A stretch of DNA of 64,000 nucleotides, taken from the NCBI RefSeq assembly GCF_028206795.1, contig NZ_JAQLFJ010000010.1, positions 38,451 through 102,450 on the forward strand, read 5' to 3'. Source of the DNA: Collinsella aerofaciens (GTDB lineage Bacteria > Actinomycetota > Coriobacteriia > Coriobacteriales > Coriobacteriaceae). Of this stretch, positions 17,167-25,033 are shown piece by piece. The notes below the pieces were generated by a model. That model was not told where the DNA came from, made no database searches, and saw only the letters and a program-made list of their open reading frames with translations. The number at the start of each line of letters is the position of its first letter. The first letter of the stretch is position 1. The position numbers and the translations under genes were made by a program.

Positions 17167-17343
17167 GCTAGTTCCTCTTAGACGAGCTAGTTTTTTTCAA
17201 ACGCAAAGCGCCGCCCGCGGCAGCGCTTTGGTCTCTTTACCCATATGGAGTATATGTTAACCGTTGGGACCTTTCCTGCCCGTAGCCGCGCGACAACGTC
17301 TACAAAAAAGGAATTGCCAGGTGCCTCTGCATCGGCCCAACGA

Positions 17344-17431
17344 GCGTGGATTTTCGGACACCCATCCCACGAGCGTGGATAATCTCCCGTTTTGAGCCCG
17401 TAAACAGGCCAAAAACGGGAGATTATCCACG
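17344..17431. repeat. Intergenic repeat, copy B of the TCCACGCTCG family, with a 58-bp hairpin
   Basis: CGAGCGTGGATTTTC (17341 on) and CGAGCGTGGATAATC (17370 on) are direct repeats. The second begins a perfect 20-bp inverted repeat (17374-17393 with 17412-17431) around an 18-base loop, located between clpC and the thrE-like gene. On the minus strand it matches elements of the 3691-3754 repeat. Confidence 0.65.
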
Positions 17432-17465
17432 TTCATGTTTTGCGGATCAGTTTCATTTGCACCAA

Positions 17466-19034
17466 TTAGCTGGTGTGGCGCCAGCGGGGGTCGGTGAGGG
17501 TTCTCGCCACACCCAGGCCAACGGGCAGAAACGCCACAATGAGCACTGCACGCACAAACCAGCCGAGCATATTGACCGTGTCGAAGGTGCACATGTAATA
17601 CATCGAGCGATACAGATACAAGCCCGGCACCATAATGACAATCGATGGCACCGTGAGGGCGATACGTGGGTAGGTGAGCTTGATTTCGGCTAAGCTCGCG
17701 AGCAGGCCCGATACCAGCGCACCGATAAACGCTGCTGCCTCGGGAGGCATACCTAAGCTCAGGCCCAGGAAGGGAAACAGCGCCGGCGCATCGACAAGGG
17801 TCAGACGCAAGGTATTGGACACGGCGCCGATCAGCCCAGCTGCCGCGGCCATCTTTACCGGGCTGTTGAACATCACCGAGAAGCCGAATACGCCAACGAA
17901 GCTCATCAGCATGCGCAAGAGCGTAAGGGCAAGCGGCGAAAGGCCGAGCGGGGCAAAATCATCCGGTGCCAGCCCCACACACTCGGCAACCATCCAGCCC
18001 ACAAGGGTCGCCATCACAATAATCGACACGGCATACGAAAGACGCTCAATGCCGCTTCGCATATCGAGCTTAGCGATGTCGAGGCCTGCCGTAATGAGGG
18101 GAAAGCCGGGAATCACAAAGAGCATGGCGCCGATATAGCCTTCTTGGTGCGACATTGCCCCCGGTACGACCTGGCCAAGGCCGAGCAATGCCAGCAGATA
18201 CGAAACGCAAGCGAGCGCAACGCCAATCGTCAGCGCGCTAAACTGGCCAAGACCCTGCTTGAGAATATGAGAGCGAGCAAAGTTGCCAACACCAGCGCCT
18301 ACGAATGCGCAGGCCATCTCGATAGGGCCGCCGCCGAGCAAAAAGACGAAGGCGCCGCAAGCACAAGCTGCCGTAAGGCCCTGTTGCCAGGGAGAGTAAT
18401 CGGGTTTTGAACTCTCAACGGTCTTGAGCATCTCGTGGTATTCGTGCACGGTAAACCGGCGCCCATACGTCTCGATTTCCTTTAGGAAGCTCTCCATCAT
18501 CCAAATGCGATGGGTATTGACTCCCGTTGTGGGCAGGCTGACAACCTCGTTAAAGCAGTGGCCATCTTCGATGCAGGTGCACTCAAACGACAGAAGACTT
18601 AAGTCAACGTGGACGGTGACACTGAGTACGGCGGCGACGCGATTCATGGTATCGCGTACACGCCAGGCACCCGTTCCGCTCGCGAGCATAAGCATACCGG
18701 TGCGGCAGATGATGGATGACTTATCGGTGAGCGGCGCATCGACGGCAAGCTCATCGCCTGCCGTCACGATCTGGTGCCAGTCAGTTTTCATATGGAGTGC
18801 GCCGGCACGAACACCGTGGTGCATGGGGGCTCTCGAAAGCAGCGAGTCAAGGCGCGAAGACTGTGGGGACTCCGTTGATTCGTCCTCAACCTCATCAGTC
18901 TCTTCATCGACCAGATCAAATGAGTCAAGCGATGCCGGCTCGCGACGATCGATTAGCTCCTCATCCTCATCGTCAAAGTAATTGAACTGATCGAGCATGT
19001 CCTCTTCGATTGCGCGCTCGCTCGCGTCGTCCAT
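17466..19034 (-). CDS. Threonine/serine exporter family protein (ThrE-like, both halves fused)
   Basis: A 522-residue membrane protein. The first 70 residues are very acidic and low in complexity (DEDEELIDRREP, then DEETDEVEDESTES) and likely cytosolic. Residues about 85-230 form the soluble ThrE N-terminal domain. About ten hydrophobic segments follow in two groups, corresponding to the two ThrE halves that are separate genes (YjjP/YjjB-like) in other bacteria. Export of threonine/serine is the characterised role in Corynebacterium; related YjjPB exports succinate, so the substrate is open. GGGAG lies before the ATG. It stands alone between two hairpin-rich gaps. Confidence 0.85.
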   Translation of the reverse strand: MDDASERAIEEDMLDQFNYFDDEDEELIDRREPASLDSFDLVDEETDEVEDESTESPQSSRLDSLLSRAPMHHGVRAGALHMKTDWHQIVTAGDELAVDAPLTDKSSIICRTGMLMLASGTGAWRVRDTMNRVAAVLSVTVHVDLSLLSFECTCIEDGHCFNEVVSLPTTGVNTHRIWMMESFLKEIETYGRRFTVHEYHEMLKTVESSKPDYSPWQQGLTAACACGAFVFLLGGGPIEMACAFVGAGVGNFARSHILKQGLGQFSALTIGVALACVSYLLALLGLGQVVPGAMSHQEGYIGAMLFVIPGFPLITAGLDIAKLDMRSGIERLSYAVSIIVMATLVGWMVAECVGLAPDDFAPLGLSPLALTLLRMLMSFVGVFGFSVMFNSPVKMAAAAGLIGAVSNTLRLTLVDAPALFPFLGLSLGMPPEAAAFIGALVSGLLASLAEIKLTYPRIALTVPSIVIMVPGLYLYRSMYYMCTFDTVNMLGWFVRAVLIVAFLPVGLGVARTLTDPRWRHTS

Positions 19035-19212
19035 ATAGACGCTCCCTTCCTACCGACTAACCCCCATCCTAGGCAGCAACGGCTAAAGGAAACATAAAAG
19101 AGACGGCTGCCATGCGAGCCATGTGCTCAATAGCCGTTGGGTAGTCGTTTAAGAACGTCCCCAATGACTATTGACGGCCAAGGCAACGCCGATGTATTGG
19201 CAACGTCAGCGA

Positions 19213-19311
19213 GCGGGCCGCATTTGAAACAAGGTGACGTGAAACGAAAGGGCGCTGACCTTCTGGTCGCGCCCTTGAAGTTGAACGTCAGATTGTCCAA
19301 ATGCGGCCCGC
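19213..19311. repeat. 99-bp foldback between lysS and the thrE-like gene
   Basis: GCGGGCCGCATTTG (19213-19226) pairs perfectly with CAAATGCGGCCCGC (19298-19311). Inside, AAGGGCG...CGCGCCCTT and GACGT...AACGTC extend the stem imperfectly. It has no coding content. It fills most of the 320-base gap 19035-19354. Confidence 0.65.
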
Positions 19312-19324
19312 GCAGCGTCGAGCC

Positions 19325-19351
19325 GTTACGCGGTTCGTAGAACCGCGTAAC
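19325..19351 (-). terminator. Terminator-like hairpin after lysS
   Basis: GTTACGCGGTTC (19325-19336) pairs with GAACCGCGTAAC (19340-19351), a perfect 12-bp stem starting 4 bases after the lysS stop. There is no U-tract, so termination is uncertain. Confidence 0.55.
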
Positions 19352-19354
19352 CCC

Positions 19355-21319
19355 CTAGTACATCTTTGCGCCGGCGGGGATGGAGGCGTCGAGCTGGATC
19401 AGGTTGAGACGCTCCTCACCATCCTCCTCGTGGATAGCGCTGATGAGCATGCCGCAGCTGGGAATGCCCATCATCTTGCGCGGAGGCAGGTTGGTGATGG
19501 CGAGCAGAGTCTTGCCGACCAGGTCCTCGGGCTCATAATAACCGTGAATGCCGGAGAGGATGGTGCGGTCGGTGCCAGTGCCGTCGTCGAGCGTAAAGTT
19601 CAGCAGCTTCTTGGACTTCTTGACGGCCTCGCATGCCTTGACCTTCACAGCGCGGAAATCGCTCTTGGAGAAGGTATCAAAGTCGACGAACTCCTCAAAC
19701 AGCGGCTCGACGGCAATCTTGGAATAATCAACCGTGGGCTTGAGCGGCTTGACGAAGGGGCTCGCGGCGTTGCCGGCCTCGGCAGCCTTGGCGGCAGCGG
19801 CACCGGACTGGAAACCCTTCTCGGGCTTCATGTGCGGGAACAGCAACACGTCGCGGATGGAAGCCTGGTTGGTGAGCAGCATGACCACGCGGTCGATACC
19901 GATGCCGATGCCGCCCGCGGGAGGCATACCGTACTCGAGGGCGCGCACGTAATCCTCGTCGTACTCCATGGCCTCGTCGTCGCCGCCAGCCTTCTCGGCC
20001 ATCTGGGCGGCAAAACGCTCGGCCTGGTCGACCGGGTCGTTGAGCTCAGAGAATGCATTGGCGTACTCGTGACCGGCAATAACCAGCTCAAAGCGGTGCG
20101 TCAGGCGCGGGTCGTCCTCAAAGCGCTTGGCAAGCGGGCTGACCTCGATGGGGTAATCGCACACGAACGTGGGGTTGACGATGGTGTCCTCGCCCAGCTC
20201 ATCGTAGATCTCGGCGATAATCTTGCCGGCGGTCCACTCGGGCTTAATCTCCAGGCCCTTCTCGCGTGCGGCGGCAGCAAGCTCCTCGACCGGCGTGTCG
20301 ATGGTGACCTGCTTGCCGAGCACGTCGGAGACGATGTCGGTCATGGGACGGCTGGCCCACTCACCAGAAAGGTCGATGGTCTGGCCCTGGTACTCGATGA
20401 CCTCAGGGTTGCCGATGGCCTTGTTAGCCGCCTTAATGACGCCCTGGGCGAGCGCCTTCATGCCCTCGAGGTCGGAGAAGGCACGGTAGGCCTCCATCGT
20501 GGTGAACTCGGGGTTGTGGGTAAGGTCCATGCCCTCGTTACGGAAGATGCGGCCGATCTCGAACACGCGCTCAAAACCGCCGACGATGCAGCGCTTGAGG
20601 TGCAACTCGGTAGCAATGCGCAGGTAGCACTCCTGATCGAGCGCGTTGAAGTGCGTGATGAACGGCTTGGCAGTAGCGCCGCCCTGGATGGTCTGCAGGA
20701 TGGGGGTCTCGACCTCCATGTAGCCGTCGGACTCCATAAAGCGACGGAAGGTGGAGAGAATCTGCGAACGCTTACGGAAGGTCTCGCGAACGTCGTCGTT
20801 GGCGATCAGGTCGACATAGCGCTGGCGATAGCGGGTCTCCTTGTCGGAAAGACCGTGGAACTTCTCGGGCAGCGGACGAACGGCCTTGGCAAGCAGGGTC
20901 GCGCTCTTAGGGGCAACGGAAAGCTGACCGCGCTGGGTGCGCACAACCACGCCGGTCACGCCCAGGATGTCGCCCAGGTCGAGGGACTTGAGCGTATTCC
21001 AGGCAGCCTCGTCCATGTCGTTGATGCGGCAGAACAGCTGAATCTCGGCAGTCGCATCGCGTACGACGATGAACAGGATCTTGCCCTGACCGCGCTTGGC
21101 GACCACACGGCCAGCGATCTTCACGACGTCCTCGGTGTCCTCGCCATCGGCAAGCTCGGCATACTTAGCCTCGATATCGGCAACGTAGTCCTCAAGCTCA
21201 GAGTGCTCGGGATAGGGGTTCTGGCCCGCCTCGAACAGGGCGGCGCGCTTGGCCAGGCGGGTGGCGCGCTCGTCGTTGAGCGTCGATGCCTGATCTGCGG
21301 CGTTCTGGTTCTCTGCCAT
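19355..21319 (-). CDS. lysS: Lysine--tRNA ligase (class II) with fused C-terminal tRNA-binding domain
   Basis: A LysRS of 654 residues, about 150 longer than usual. The OB-fold anticodon domain lies around residues 60-165. Class II motif 2 appears as FRNEGMDLTHNPEFTTMEAY, and motif 3 as GGIGIGIDRVVMLLTN. After the catalytic core (ending near 505, LFPHMKPE) comes an Ala-rich linker. A domain of about 105 residues follows (VDFDTFSKSDFRAVKVKACE; KKSKKLLNFTLDDG; NLPPRKMMGIPSCGMLISA) that matches the Trbp111/EMAP-II-like module normally attached to MetRS. The reading frame is continuous, so this is a true fusion. GAGGAG precedes the ATG. It lies downstream of greA, with a hairpin between them. Confidence 0.96.
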   Translation of the reverse strand: MAENQNAADQASTLNDERATRLAKRAALFEAGQNPYPEHSELEDYVADIEAKYAELADGEDTEDVVKIAGRVVAKRGQGKILFIVVRDATAEIQLFCRINDMDEAAWNTLKSLDLGDILGVTGVVVRTQRGQLSVAPKSATLLAKAVRPLPEKFHGLSDKETRYRQRYVDLIANDDVRETFRKRSQILSTFRRFMESDGYMEVETPILQTIQGGATAKPFITHFNALDQECYLRIATELHLKRCIVGGFERVFEIGRIFRNEGMDLTHNPEFTTMEAYRAFSDLEGMKALAQGVIKAANKAIGNPEVIEYQGQTIDLSGEWASRPMTDIVSDVLGKQVTIDTPVEELAAAAREKGLEIKPEWTAGKIIAEIYDELGEDTIVNPTFVCDYPIEVSPLAKRFEDDPRLTHRFELVIAGHEYANAFSELNDPVDQAERFAAQMAEKAGGDDEAMEYDEDYVRALEYGMPPAGGIGIGIDRVVMLLTNQASIRDVLLFPHMKPEKGFQSGAAAAKAAEAGNAASPFVKPLKPTVDYSKIAVEPLFEEFVDFDTFSKSDFRAVKVKACEAVKKSKKLLNFTLDDGTGTDRTILSGIHGYYEPEDLVGKTLLAITNLPPRKMMGIPSCGMLISAIHEEDGEERLNLIQLDASIPAGAKMY

Positions 21320-21335
21320 AAGTTAGCTCCTCAAA

Positions 21336-21370
21336 CTAAAACGCTCCCCAGGATTCGGTCCCAGGGAGCG
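21336..21370 (-). terminator. Terminator of greA
   Basis: On the minus strand CGCTCCCTGG...CCTGGGGAGCG is followed by TTTTAG, 29 bases after the greA stop and before lysS. Confidence 0.8.
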
Positions 21371-21398
21371 AAAACATACCTTTACGCGGGACCGTGGT

Positions 21399-21869
21399 CT
21401 AGCGTGCAATCTTGGCGATGGTGTAGACGCGAGTCTTGCCGGAAGGCGTAACGACCTCGACGGAGTCGCCCTCGCCGTGACCGATGATGGCGTGGCCGAC
21501 CGGAGACTCGTTGGAAATCTTGTGCTCGAGCGAGTTGGTCTCGGTGGTACCGACAAGCGTGACTTCCATGACCTCACCGTTGGGATCAATCAGAGAAACG
21601 GTGGAACCGATGGAGACGGTCAGATCGCCCGTGGTGGCAGCAACCTGAGCGTTGGCGAGGATGGCCTGGATCTCGGCAATACGAGCGGCGTTCTGGGCCT
21701 GCTTGTCCTTAGCGGCGTCGTACTCGGAGTTCTCCGAAAGGTCGCCGAACGCGCGGGCTTCCTTGATGTCCTCGACGATCTCCTTGGCGTAATCGCCCTC
21801 ACGCCAAGCGAGCTCCTCGACGAGCTTCTGGCGGCCCTCAGCGGTCAGTACGATCTGGCTTGCGTCCAT
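21399..21869 (-). CDS. greA: Transcription elongation factor GreA
   Basis: Rescues backtracked RNA polymerase by stimulating transcript cleavage. The N-terminal coiled coil carries the catalytic acidic tip in RAFGDLSENSEYDAAKDKQ (about residues 38-56). The C-terminal FKBP-like domain includes VGTTETNSLEHKISNESPVG and ends in TRVYTIAKIAR. The ATG at 21869 (156 residues, normal length) is preceded by GGGGAGAT; the longest frame starts with TTG at 21899 without a site. It is followed by its own terminator. Confidence 0.96.
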   Translation of the reverse strand: MDASQIVLTAEGRQKLVEELAWREGDYAKEIVEDIKEARAFGDLSENSEYDAAKDKQAQNAARIAEIQAILANAQVAATTGDLTVSIGSTVSLIDPNGEVMEVTLVGTTETNSLEHKISNESPVGHAIIGHGEGDSVEVVTPSGKTRVYTIAKIAR

Positions 21870-21916
21870 ACGGATATCTCCCCAACTCTGATCAAACAAT
21901 CAACTGTCAACAAAAC

Positions 21917-21950
21917 GAAAAAGACCGGCTAGCCTGCGGGCAAGCCGGTC
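21917..21950 (-). terminator. Terminator of tatA
   Basis: On the minus strand GACCGGCT...AGCCGGTC is followed by TTTTTCG, about 25 bases after the tatA stop. Confidence 0.85.
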
Positions 21951-21975
21951 AGGTGCTCACCCCAAAGGGATGGGA

Positions 21976-22251
21976 CTACTCTGCGTCCGCGTCGCTGTCC
22001 TCTGCCTGCTTCTTCTTGGCAGCAGCGAGCTTGGCCTCGAGCTCAGCGATCTCCTTGTCCTCCTCGGACTGCTCGACCACGACCTCCTCGGCCTGCTTGG
22101 TCTCGGCCTTATCGTCGCCCTCCATACCCTCGCGGATATTCTTGACGGTAGAGCCGAGGGACTTGCCGAGCTTCGGCAGGTTCTTGGGCCCGAAGATAAT
22201 CAGGACAACGACGAGAATAATGATGAGCTCAGGAGCCCTCAGTCCAAACAT
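21976..22251 (-). CDS. tatA: Sec-independent (twin-arginine) translocase subunit TatA/TatE
   Basis: A 91-residue protein forming the Tat translocation pore. One N-terminal membrane helix (LIIILVVVLIIFGPKNLPKL) is followed by the hinge FGPKNLPKLGKSLG, then an amphipathic helix and a long acidic/Lys-rich tail (EQSEEDKEIAELEAKLAAAK). The start at 22251 has GGAGG in front; the longer frame to 22434 runs into the tRNA-Pro gene and is rejected. No tatC is in the window. Confidence 0.94.
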   Translation of the reverse strand: MFGLRAPELIIILVVVLIIFGPKNLPKLGKSLGSTVKNIREGMEGDDKAETKQAEEVVVEQSEEDKEIAELEAKLAAAKKKQAEDSDADAE

Positions 22252-22324
22252 GTAGACCTCCACAATACAGCGAGACAAGCTCGAATGAGTATACCGCGGG
22301 TATCGCGGTATCACAACAATAGCT

Positions 22325-22352
22325 AAAAAAAGGGACCGCAAGAAGCGGTCCC
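22325..22352 (-). terminator. Terminator of tRNA-Pro
   Basis: On the minus strand GGGACCGC TTCTT GCGGTCCC is followed by a run of seven Ts, just beyond the tRNA. Confidence 0.9.
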
Positions 22353-22363
22353 TCCTCATGCTC

Positions 22364-22440
22364 TGGTCGGGTTGACTGGATTTGAACCAGCGACCCCTGC
22401 GTCCCGAACGCAGTGCTCTACCAAACTGAGCCACAACCCG
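22364..22440 (-). tRNA. tRNA-Pro (anticodon CGG)
   Basis: A 77-nt cloverleaf on the minus strand. The acceptor CGGGTTG pairs with CAACCCG, followed by an encoded ACCA. The anticodon stem CTGCG/CGCAG encloses TTCGGGA. The T-arm has TGGTTCAAATCCA. Confidence 0.96.
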
Positions 22441-22489
22441 TTAGCTCGACTATAGTAACAAAGATTTTCGCCGCGTGCTAGAGAAATTT

Positions 22490-23386
22490 TTATTTCTTTG
22501 GCGCTTCGATGCGAACCGTGTCGGAAACGAGCTCCGTTGCATAAGCCCACCAGCCGTTTTGCTGAGCGGCTGCCGCAAGATTGGCTGCCGTGGCGGCGGT
22601 ATCACAAAGAGCAAACGAGCAGGCACCCGAACCGCACACGTTTGTGGCAATGGTACCGTCCTGTGAACGAAGCCAGTCGAGCACCGTTTGAATCCGCGGC
22701 TCCATCTGAGCGGAAATAACACCCAGGTTGTTGTGGACGAGCGCGTAGGCCGCCTCTGCGTCTCCCGAACGAAGGGCAGCTGCGATCGCCCCGGGCTTGT
22801 CCGCAGGCGCTGGGGTCTCGTCAAAACGTCGATAGGCTTCAATTGTTGAAACGCTTGCCTCGCGCGGCTTGACCAGCACGACGGGTGTCGCGGGTAGTGC
22901 GGGGTACTCGGTTGTCAGCACGTCTCCCCCACCCACGTAAAATGCAGGGCTGGCATGCAAAAAGAACGGCACGTCGGCGCCAATGCCGCGCGCGATGTCA
23001 TCCAGCGCGGGATCGGCACGGTCGATACCCCAACTCTCCGCCAAGGCGACAATGACCGCCGCGGCATCCGTCGAAGGACCGCCCAGGCCGGCACACAACG
23101 GGATGCGCTTCTCGATCGTGATGCAGACATTGGCTTCGCGACCATAATGCTCGGCCATAGCAACCGCAGCCCGATACGCCGTATTCTTTTGCATGGGAAA
23201 ATCTGATGCCGGAACCGTCTGGACGGTCAGCGTCTGCGCCGGCGTGACCGTCACGGTATCGGAAAGACCGACGGCTGCCATCAGGGAATCAACCTTATGG
23301 TAGCCGCGGGCGTCGCGCTCGGTATGAACCCCCAGGTAGAGGTTAATCTTTGCCGGCGCGGTAAGGGTGAGGGACCGATCGGTCAC
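22490..23386 (-). CDS. ispE: 4-diphosphocytidyl-2-C-methyl-D-erythritol kinase
   Basis: A GHMP-family kinase of 298 residues for the ATP-dependent step of the MEP pathway. The N-terminus LTAPAKINLYLGV has the conserved Lys (KINL). The ATP loop is PLCAGLGGPSTDAAAVI (about 93-109), and the C-terminal GHMP motif is TNVCGSGACSFALC. The start is GTG at 23386, two bases after the veg stop codon, so translation is probably coupled. The veg-ispE order is also found in Bacillus, though sspF lies between them there. It links functionally to ispD and ispF at 7.5-8.8 kb. Confidence 0.95.
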   Translation of the reverse strand: MTDRSLTLTAPAKINLYLGVHTERDARGYHKVDSLMAAVGLSDTVTVTPAQTLTVQTVPASDFPMQKNTAYRAAVAMAEHYGREANVCITIEKRIPLCAGLGGPSTDAAAVIVALAESWGIDRADPALDDIARGIGADVPFFLHASPAFYVGGGDVLTTEYPALPATPVVLVKPREASVSTIEAYRRFDETPAPADKPGAIAAALRSGDAEAAYALVHNNLGVISAQMEPRIQTVLDWLRSQDGTIATNVCGSGACSFALCDTAATAANLAAAAQQNGWWAYATELVSDTVRIEAPKK

Positions 23387-23388
23387 CG

Positions 23389-23685
23389 TTAGTGCTCCTC
23401 GAGCTGGTTGCCGAGCGGAGTAAAGATGTGCTCACCGCTCTCGGGGTCGAACAGCTCGACCTGGCCGGTAAGGACGTCGATATACTGGTAGGATTGACGC
23501 GACTTGCGGCCGCGGCGCTCGTCAACCTCGACGATAAAGACGGCGGGGTGGACGCTCTTGATGGTGCCCATGCGCTCGACGACGCGGGTGCGACCCATGT
23601 TGGCCTTAACCTTGACGCGATCGCCCACCATATCGGTCAGCTTCTCGTGGATGTCGTCGACGTGATTGACTTCCATCTCTTCCAT
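23389..23685 (-). CDS. veg: Veg family protein (DUF1021)
   Basis: A 98-residue protein matching the Veg family, a small beta-barrel-like protein linked to biofilm regulation in Bacillus subtilis. Recognisable segments are VDDIHEKLTDMVGDRVKVKA, then GRTRVVERMGTIKSVHPAVF and a Tyr-rich SYQYIDVLTGQVEL. The ATG at 23685 follows TGGAGG; an upstream in-frame start at 23709 is less well supported. It is cotranscribed with ispE, two bases apart. Its molecular function remains unclear, and no sporulation gene accompanies it here. Confidence 0.88.
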   Translation of the reverse strand: MEEMEVNHVDDIHEKLTDMVGDRVKVKANMGRTRVVERMGTIKSVHPAVFIVEVDERRGRKSRQSYQYIDVLTGQVELFDPESGEHIFTPLGNQLEEH

Positions 23686-23752
23686 GAACAGGGCCTCCAG
23701 AAGGTGCAATTCAAAAAGGGGATAATACCCCTAAGATAGACAAAACTCTAAT

Positions 23753-23782
23753 ACTATAGCACTCTGCTGCGACCACGCGCAA
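23753..23782 (-). promoter_or_regulatory. Promoter of veg-ispE
   Basis: On the minus strand TTGCGC (23782-23777) is 18 bases from TATAGT (23758-23753), about 65 bases upstream of the veg ATG. It overlaps a small hairpin, AAGTAGC...GCTACTT (23781-23801), at the end of dtd. Confidence 0.55.
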
Positions 23783-23799
23783 GTAGCTAATTTGGCTAC

Positions 23800-24246
23800 T
23801 TACAGATTGTCGGTATCGAGGACGATGGTGAATGGACCGTCGTTGACGAGGTCGACCTTCATATCGGCGCCGAAGATGCCATGCGCTACGTGCTCGACGT
23901 CCTCGCGCACAAGCGTCAGGAAGTACTCGTAGAGCTCGTTGGCGACATCGGGGGCGCCGGCATCCGTAAACGATGGGCGGCGGCCGTGACGGCAATCGGC
24001 GAACAGCGTGAACTGCGACACCACGAGAACCTCGCCGTCGACATCGGCAAGTGCCAGGTTGGTCTTGCCGTTCTCGTCCTCGTTAATGCGCAAGCCCCGG
24101 AGCTTGCCCCACAGCTTATCGGCCTCGGCGCGCGTGTCGCCATGGCCCACGCCCAGCAGCACCAGATAGCCGCGCCCAATTTTGCCCACGCACTCGCCGT
24201 CGACTGTCACGCCGGCGTTGAGTACGCGCTGCACCACCGCACGCAC
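23800..24246 (-). CDS. dtd: D-aminoacyl-tRNA deacylase
   Basis: Hydrolyses D-aminoacyl-tRNAs (and Gly-tRNAAla) as a dimer; 148 residues is the usual size. The N-terminus [18 protein letters not shown] is typical. The catalytic strand motif [17 protein letters not shown] is present, and the Gly-cisPro-type motif reads [10 protein letters not shown] rather than the more common NxGPVT. It starts 3 bases after the rdgB stop codon and is the last gene of murI-rph-rdgB-dtd. Confidence 0.95.
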   Translation of the reverse strand: MRAVVQRVLNAGVTVDGECVGKIGRGYLVLLGVGHGDTRAEADKLWGKLRGLRINEDENGKTNLALADVDGEVLVVSQFTLFADCRHGRRPSFTDAGAPDVANELYEYFLTLVREDVEHVAHGIFGADMKVDLVNDGPFTIVLDTDNL

Positions 24247-24249
24247 GGC

Positions 24250-24891
24250 TTACTCCTCGCCCGTCAGTTTGGCGGACAGATGCTCGAGCGCATGGAATCG
24301 ATGGCTGATGGCGTTCTTCTCGTCCGTCGTAAGCTCGGCCATAGTCTTGCCCGGCGTGTCGACCGGCAGGAACAGCGGATCATAGCCAAAGCCGTAATCG
24401 CCGCGGCCCTCGTGCGCAATGACGCCCTCACAGGCGCCCTCGCCATAAGTGACCAGGCCGTCCGTGTCGATAAGCGCGACGACGCTCATAAAACGCGCGG
24501 TGCGGTCCTCGTCGGCCACGCCCTCCAGATTCACGAGGAGCTTGGCGTTGTTGGCGGCATCGTCGCCGTGCACGCCCGCATAGCGTGCGCTGTACACGCC
24601 CGGCTCACCGTCCAGGGCATCAACGACCAGGCCCGAATCGTCGGCGATGGCCATAAGCCCCGTCTCCTCTACCGCGGCCTGCGCCTTGATGATGGCGTTC
24701 TCCAAAAACGTCGTGCCGTTTTCCTCGGGGTCCTCAAAATCACCCAGCTGGCCCAACGCCACAAAGCGAACCTCGGGCATGACCTTGCCCAAAATGGCCT
24801 CGATCTCGGTGAGCTTATGGGCATTGCCCGTTGCCACGACGATGGTCGCCGCCGGGTCGAGGGTGTCGATATCGATCTTCTCTAGTGCCAT
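24250..24891 (-). CDS. rdgB: XTP/dITP diphosphatase (RdgB/HAM1 family)
   Basis: Cleans the nucleotide pool of deaminated purines. The N-terminal loop VVATGNAHKLTEIEAIL is the family signature. It is followed by EENGTTFLENAIIKAQAA, the catalytic ADDSGLVVDALDGEPGVYSA and the C-terminal GFGYDPLFLPVDTPGKTMAE, then ISHRFHAL. The start at 24891 (213 residues) has AAGGAGG; the longer frame to 24927 lacks one. It follows rph, with a repeat element in the 140-base gap, and is coupled to dtd. Confidence 0.95.
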   Translation of the reverse strand: MALEKIDIDTLDPAATIVVATGNAHKLTEIEAILGKVMPEVRFVALGQLGDFEDPEENGTTFLENAIIKAQAAVEETGLMAIADDSGLVVDALDGEPGVYSARYAGVHGDDAANNAKLLVNLEGVADEDRTARFMSVVALIDTDGLVTYGEGACEGVIAHEGRGDYGFGYDPLFLPVDTPGKTMAELTTDEKNAISHRFHALEHLSAKLTGEE

Positions 24892-24982
24892 GACTGGCCT
24901 CCTTGTCTCTATAGCAATGCCGCCCAAGGGAAACTGGCCTCGAGCCCTCTCTCCTCCCTGGCGACAGAAACCTTATACTTCG

Positions 24983-25033
24983 ACGTTTTCCCAGATAAAA
25001 CCTACCAAAATTAACATCCCTTTTTGGCAGGTT
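24983..25033 (-). repeat. REP-like hairpin repeat R1 (AACCTGCC...GGYAGGTT), abutting the rph stop
   Basis: Read on the minus strand from the rph stop codon, the element is AACCTGCCAAAAAGGGATG, then TTAATTTTGGTAGGTT and TTATCTGGGAAAACGT. The stem AACCTGCCAAAA/TTTTGGTAGGTT is followed by TTAT, so it may terminate transcription. Near copies are R2 (50557-50610) and R3 (55425-55478). Confidence 0.75.

Noticed and set aside
17204..17230. CAAAGCGC/GCGCTTTG hairpin in the clpC leader
   Set aside because: Could be a leader structure, but it lacks a U-tract in a useful direction and shows no match to a known regulatory element.
19301..21451. 716-residue plus-strand frame opposite lysS and the end of greA
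   Set aside because: Antisense shadow of lysS; its residues show no domain and it has no ribosome binding site.
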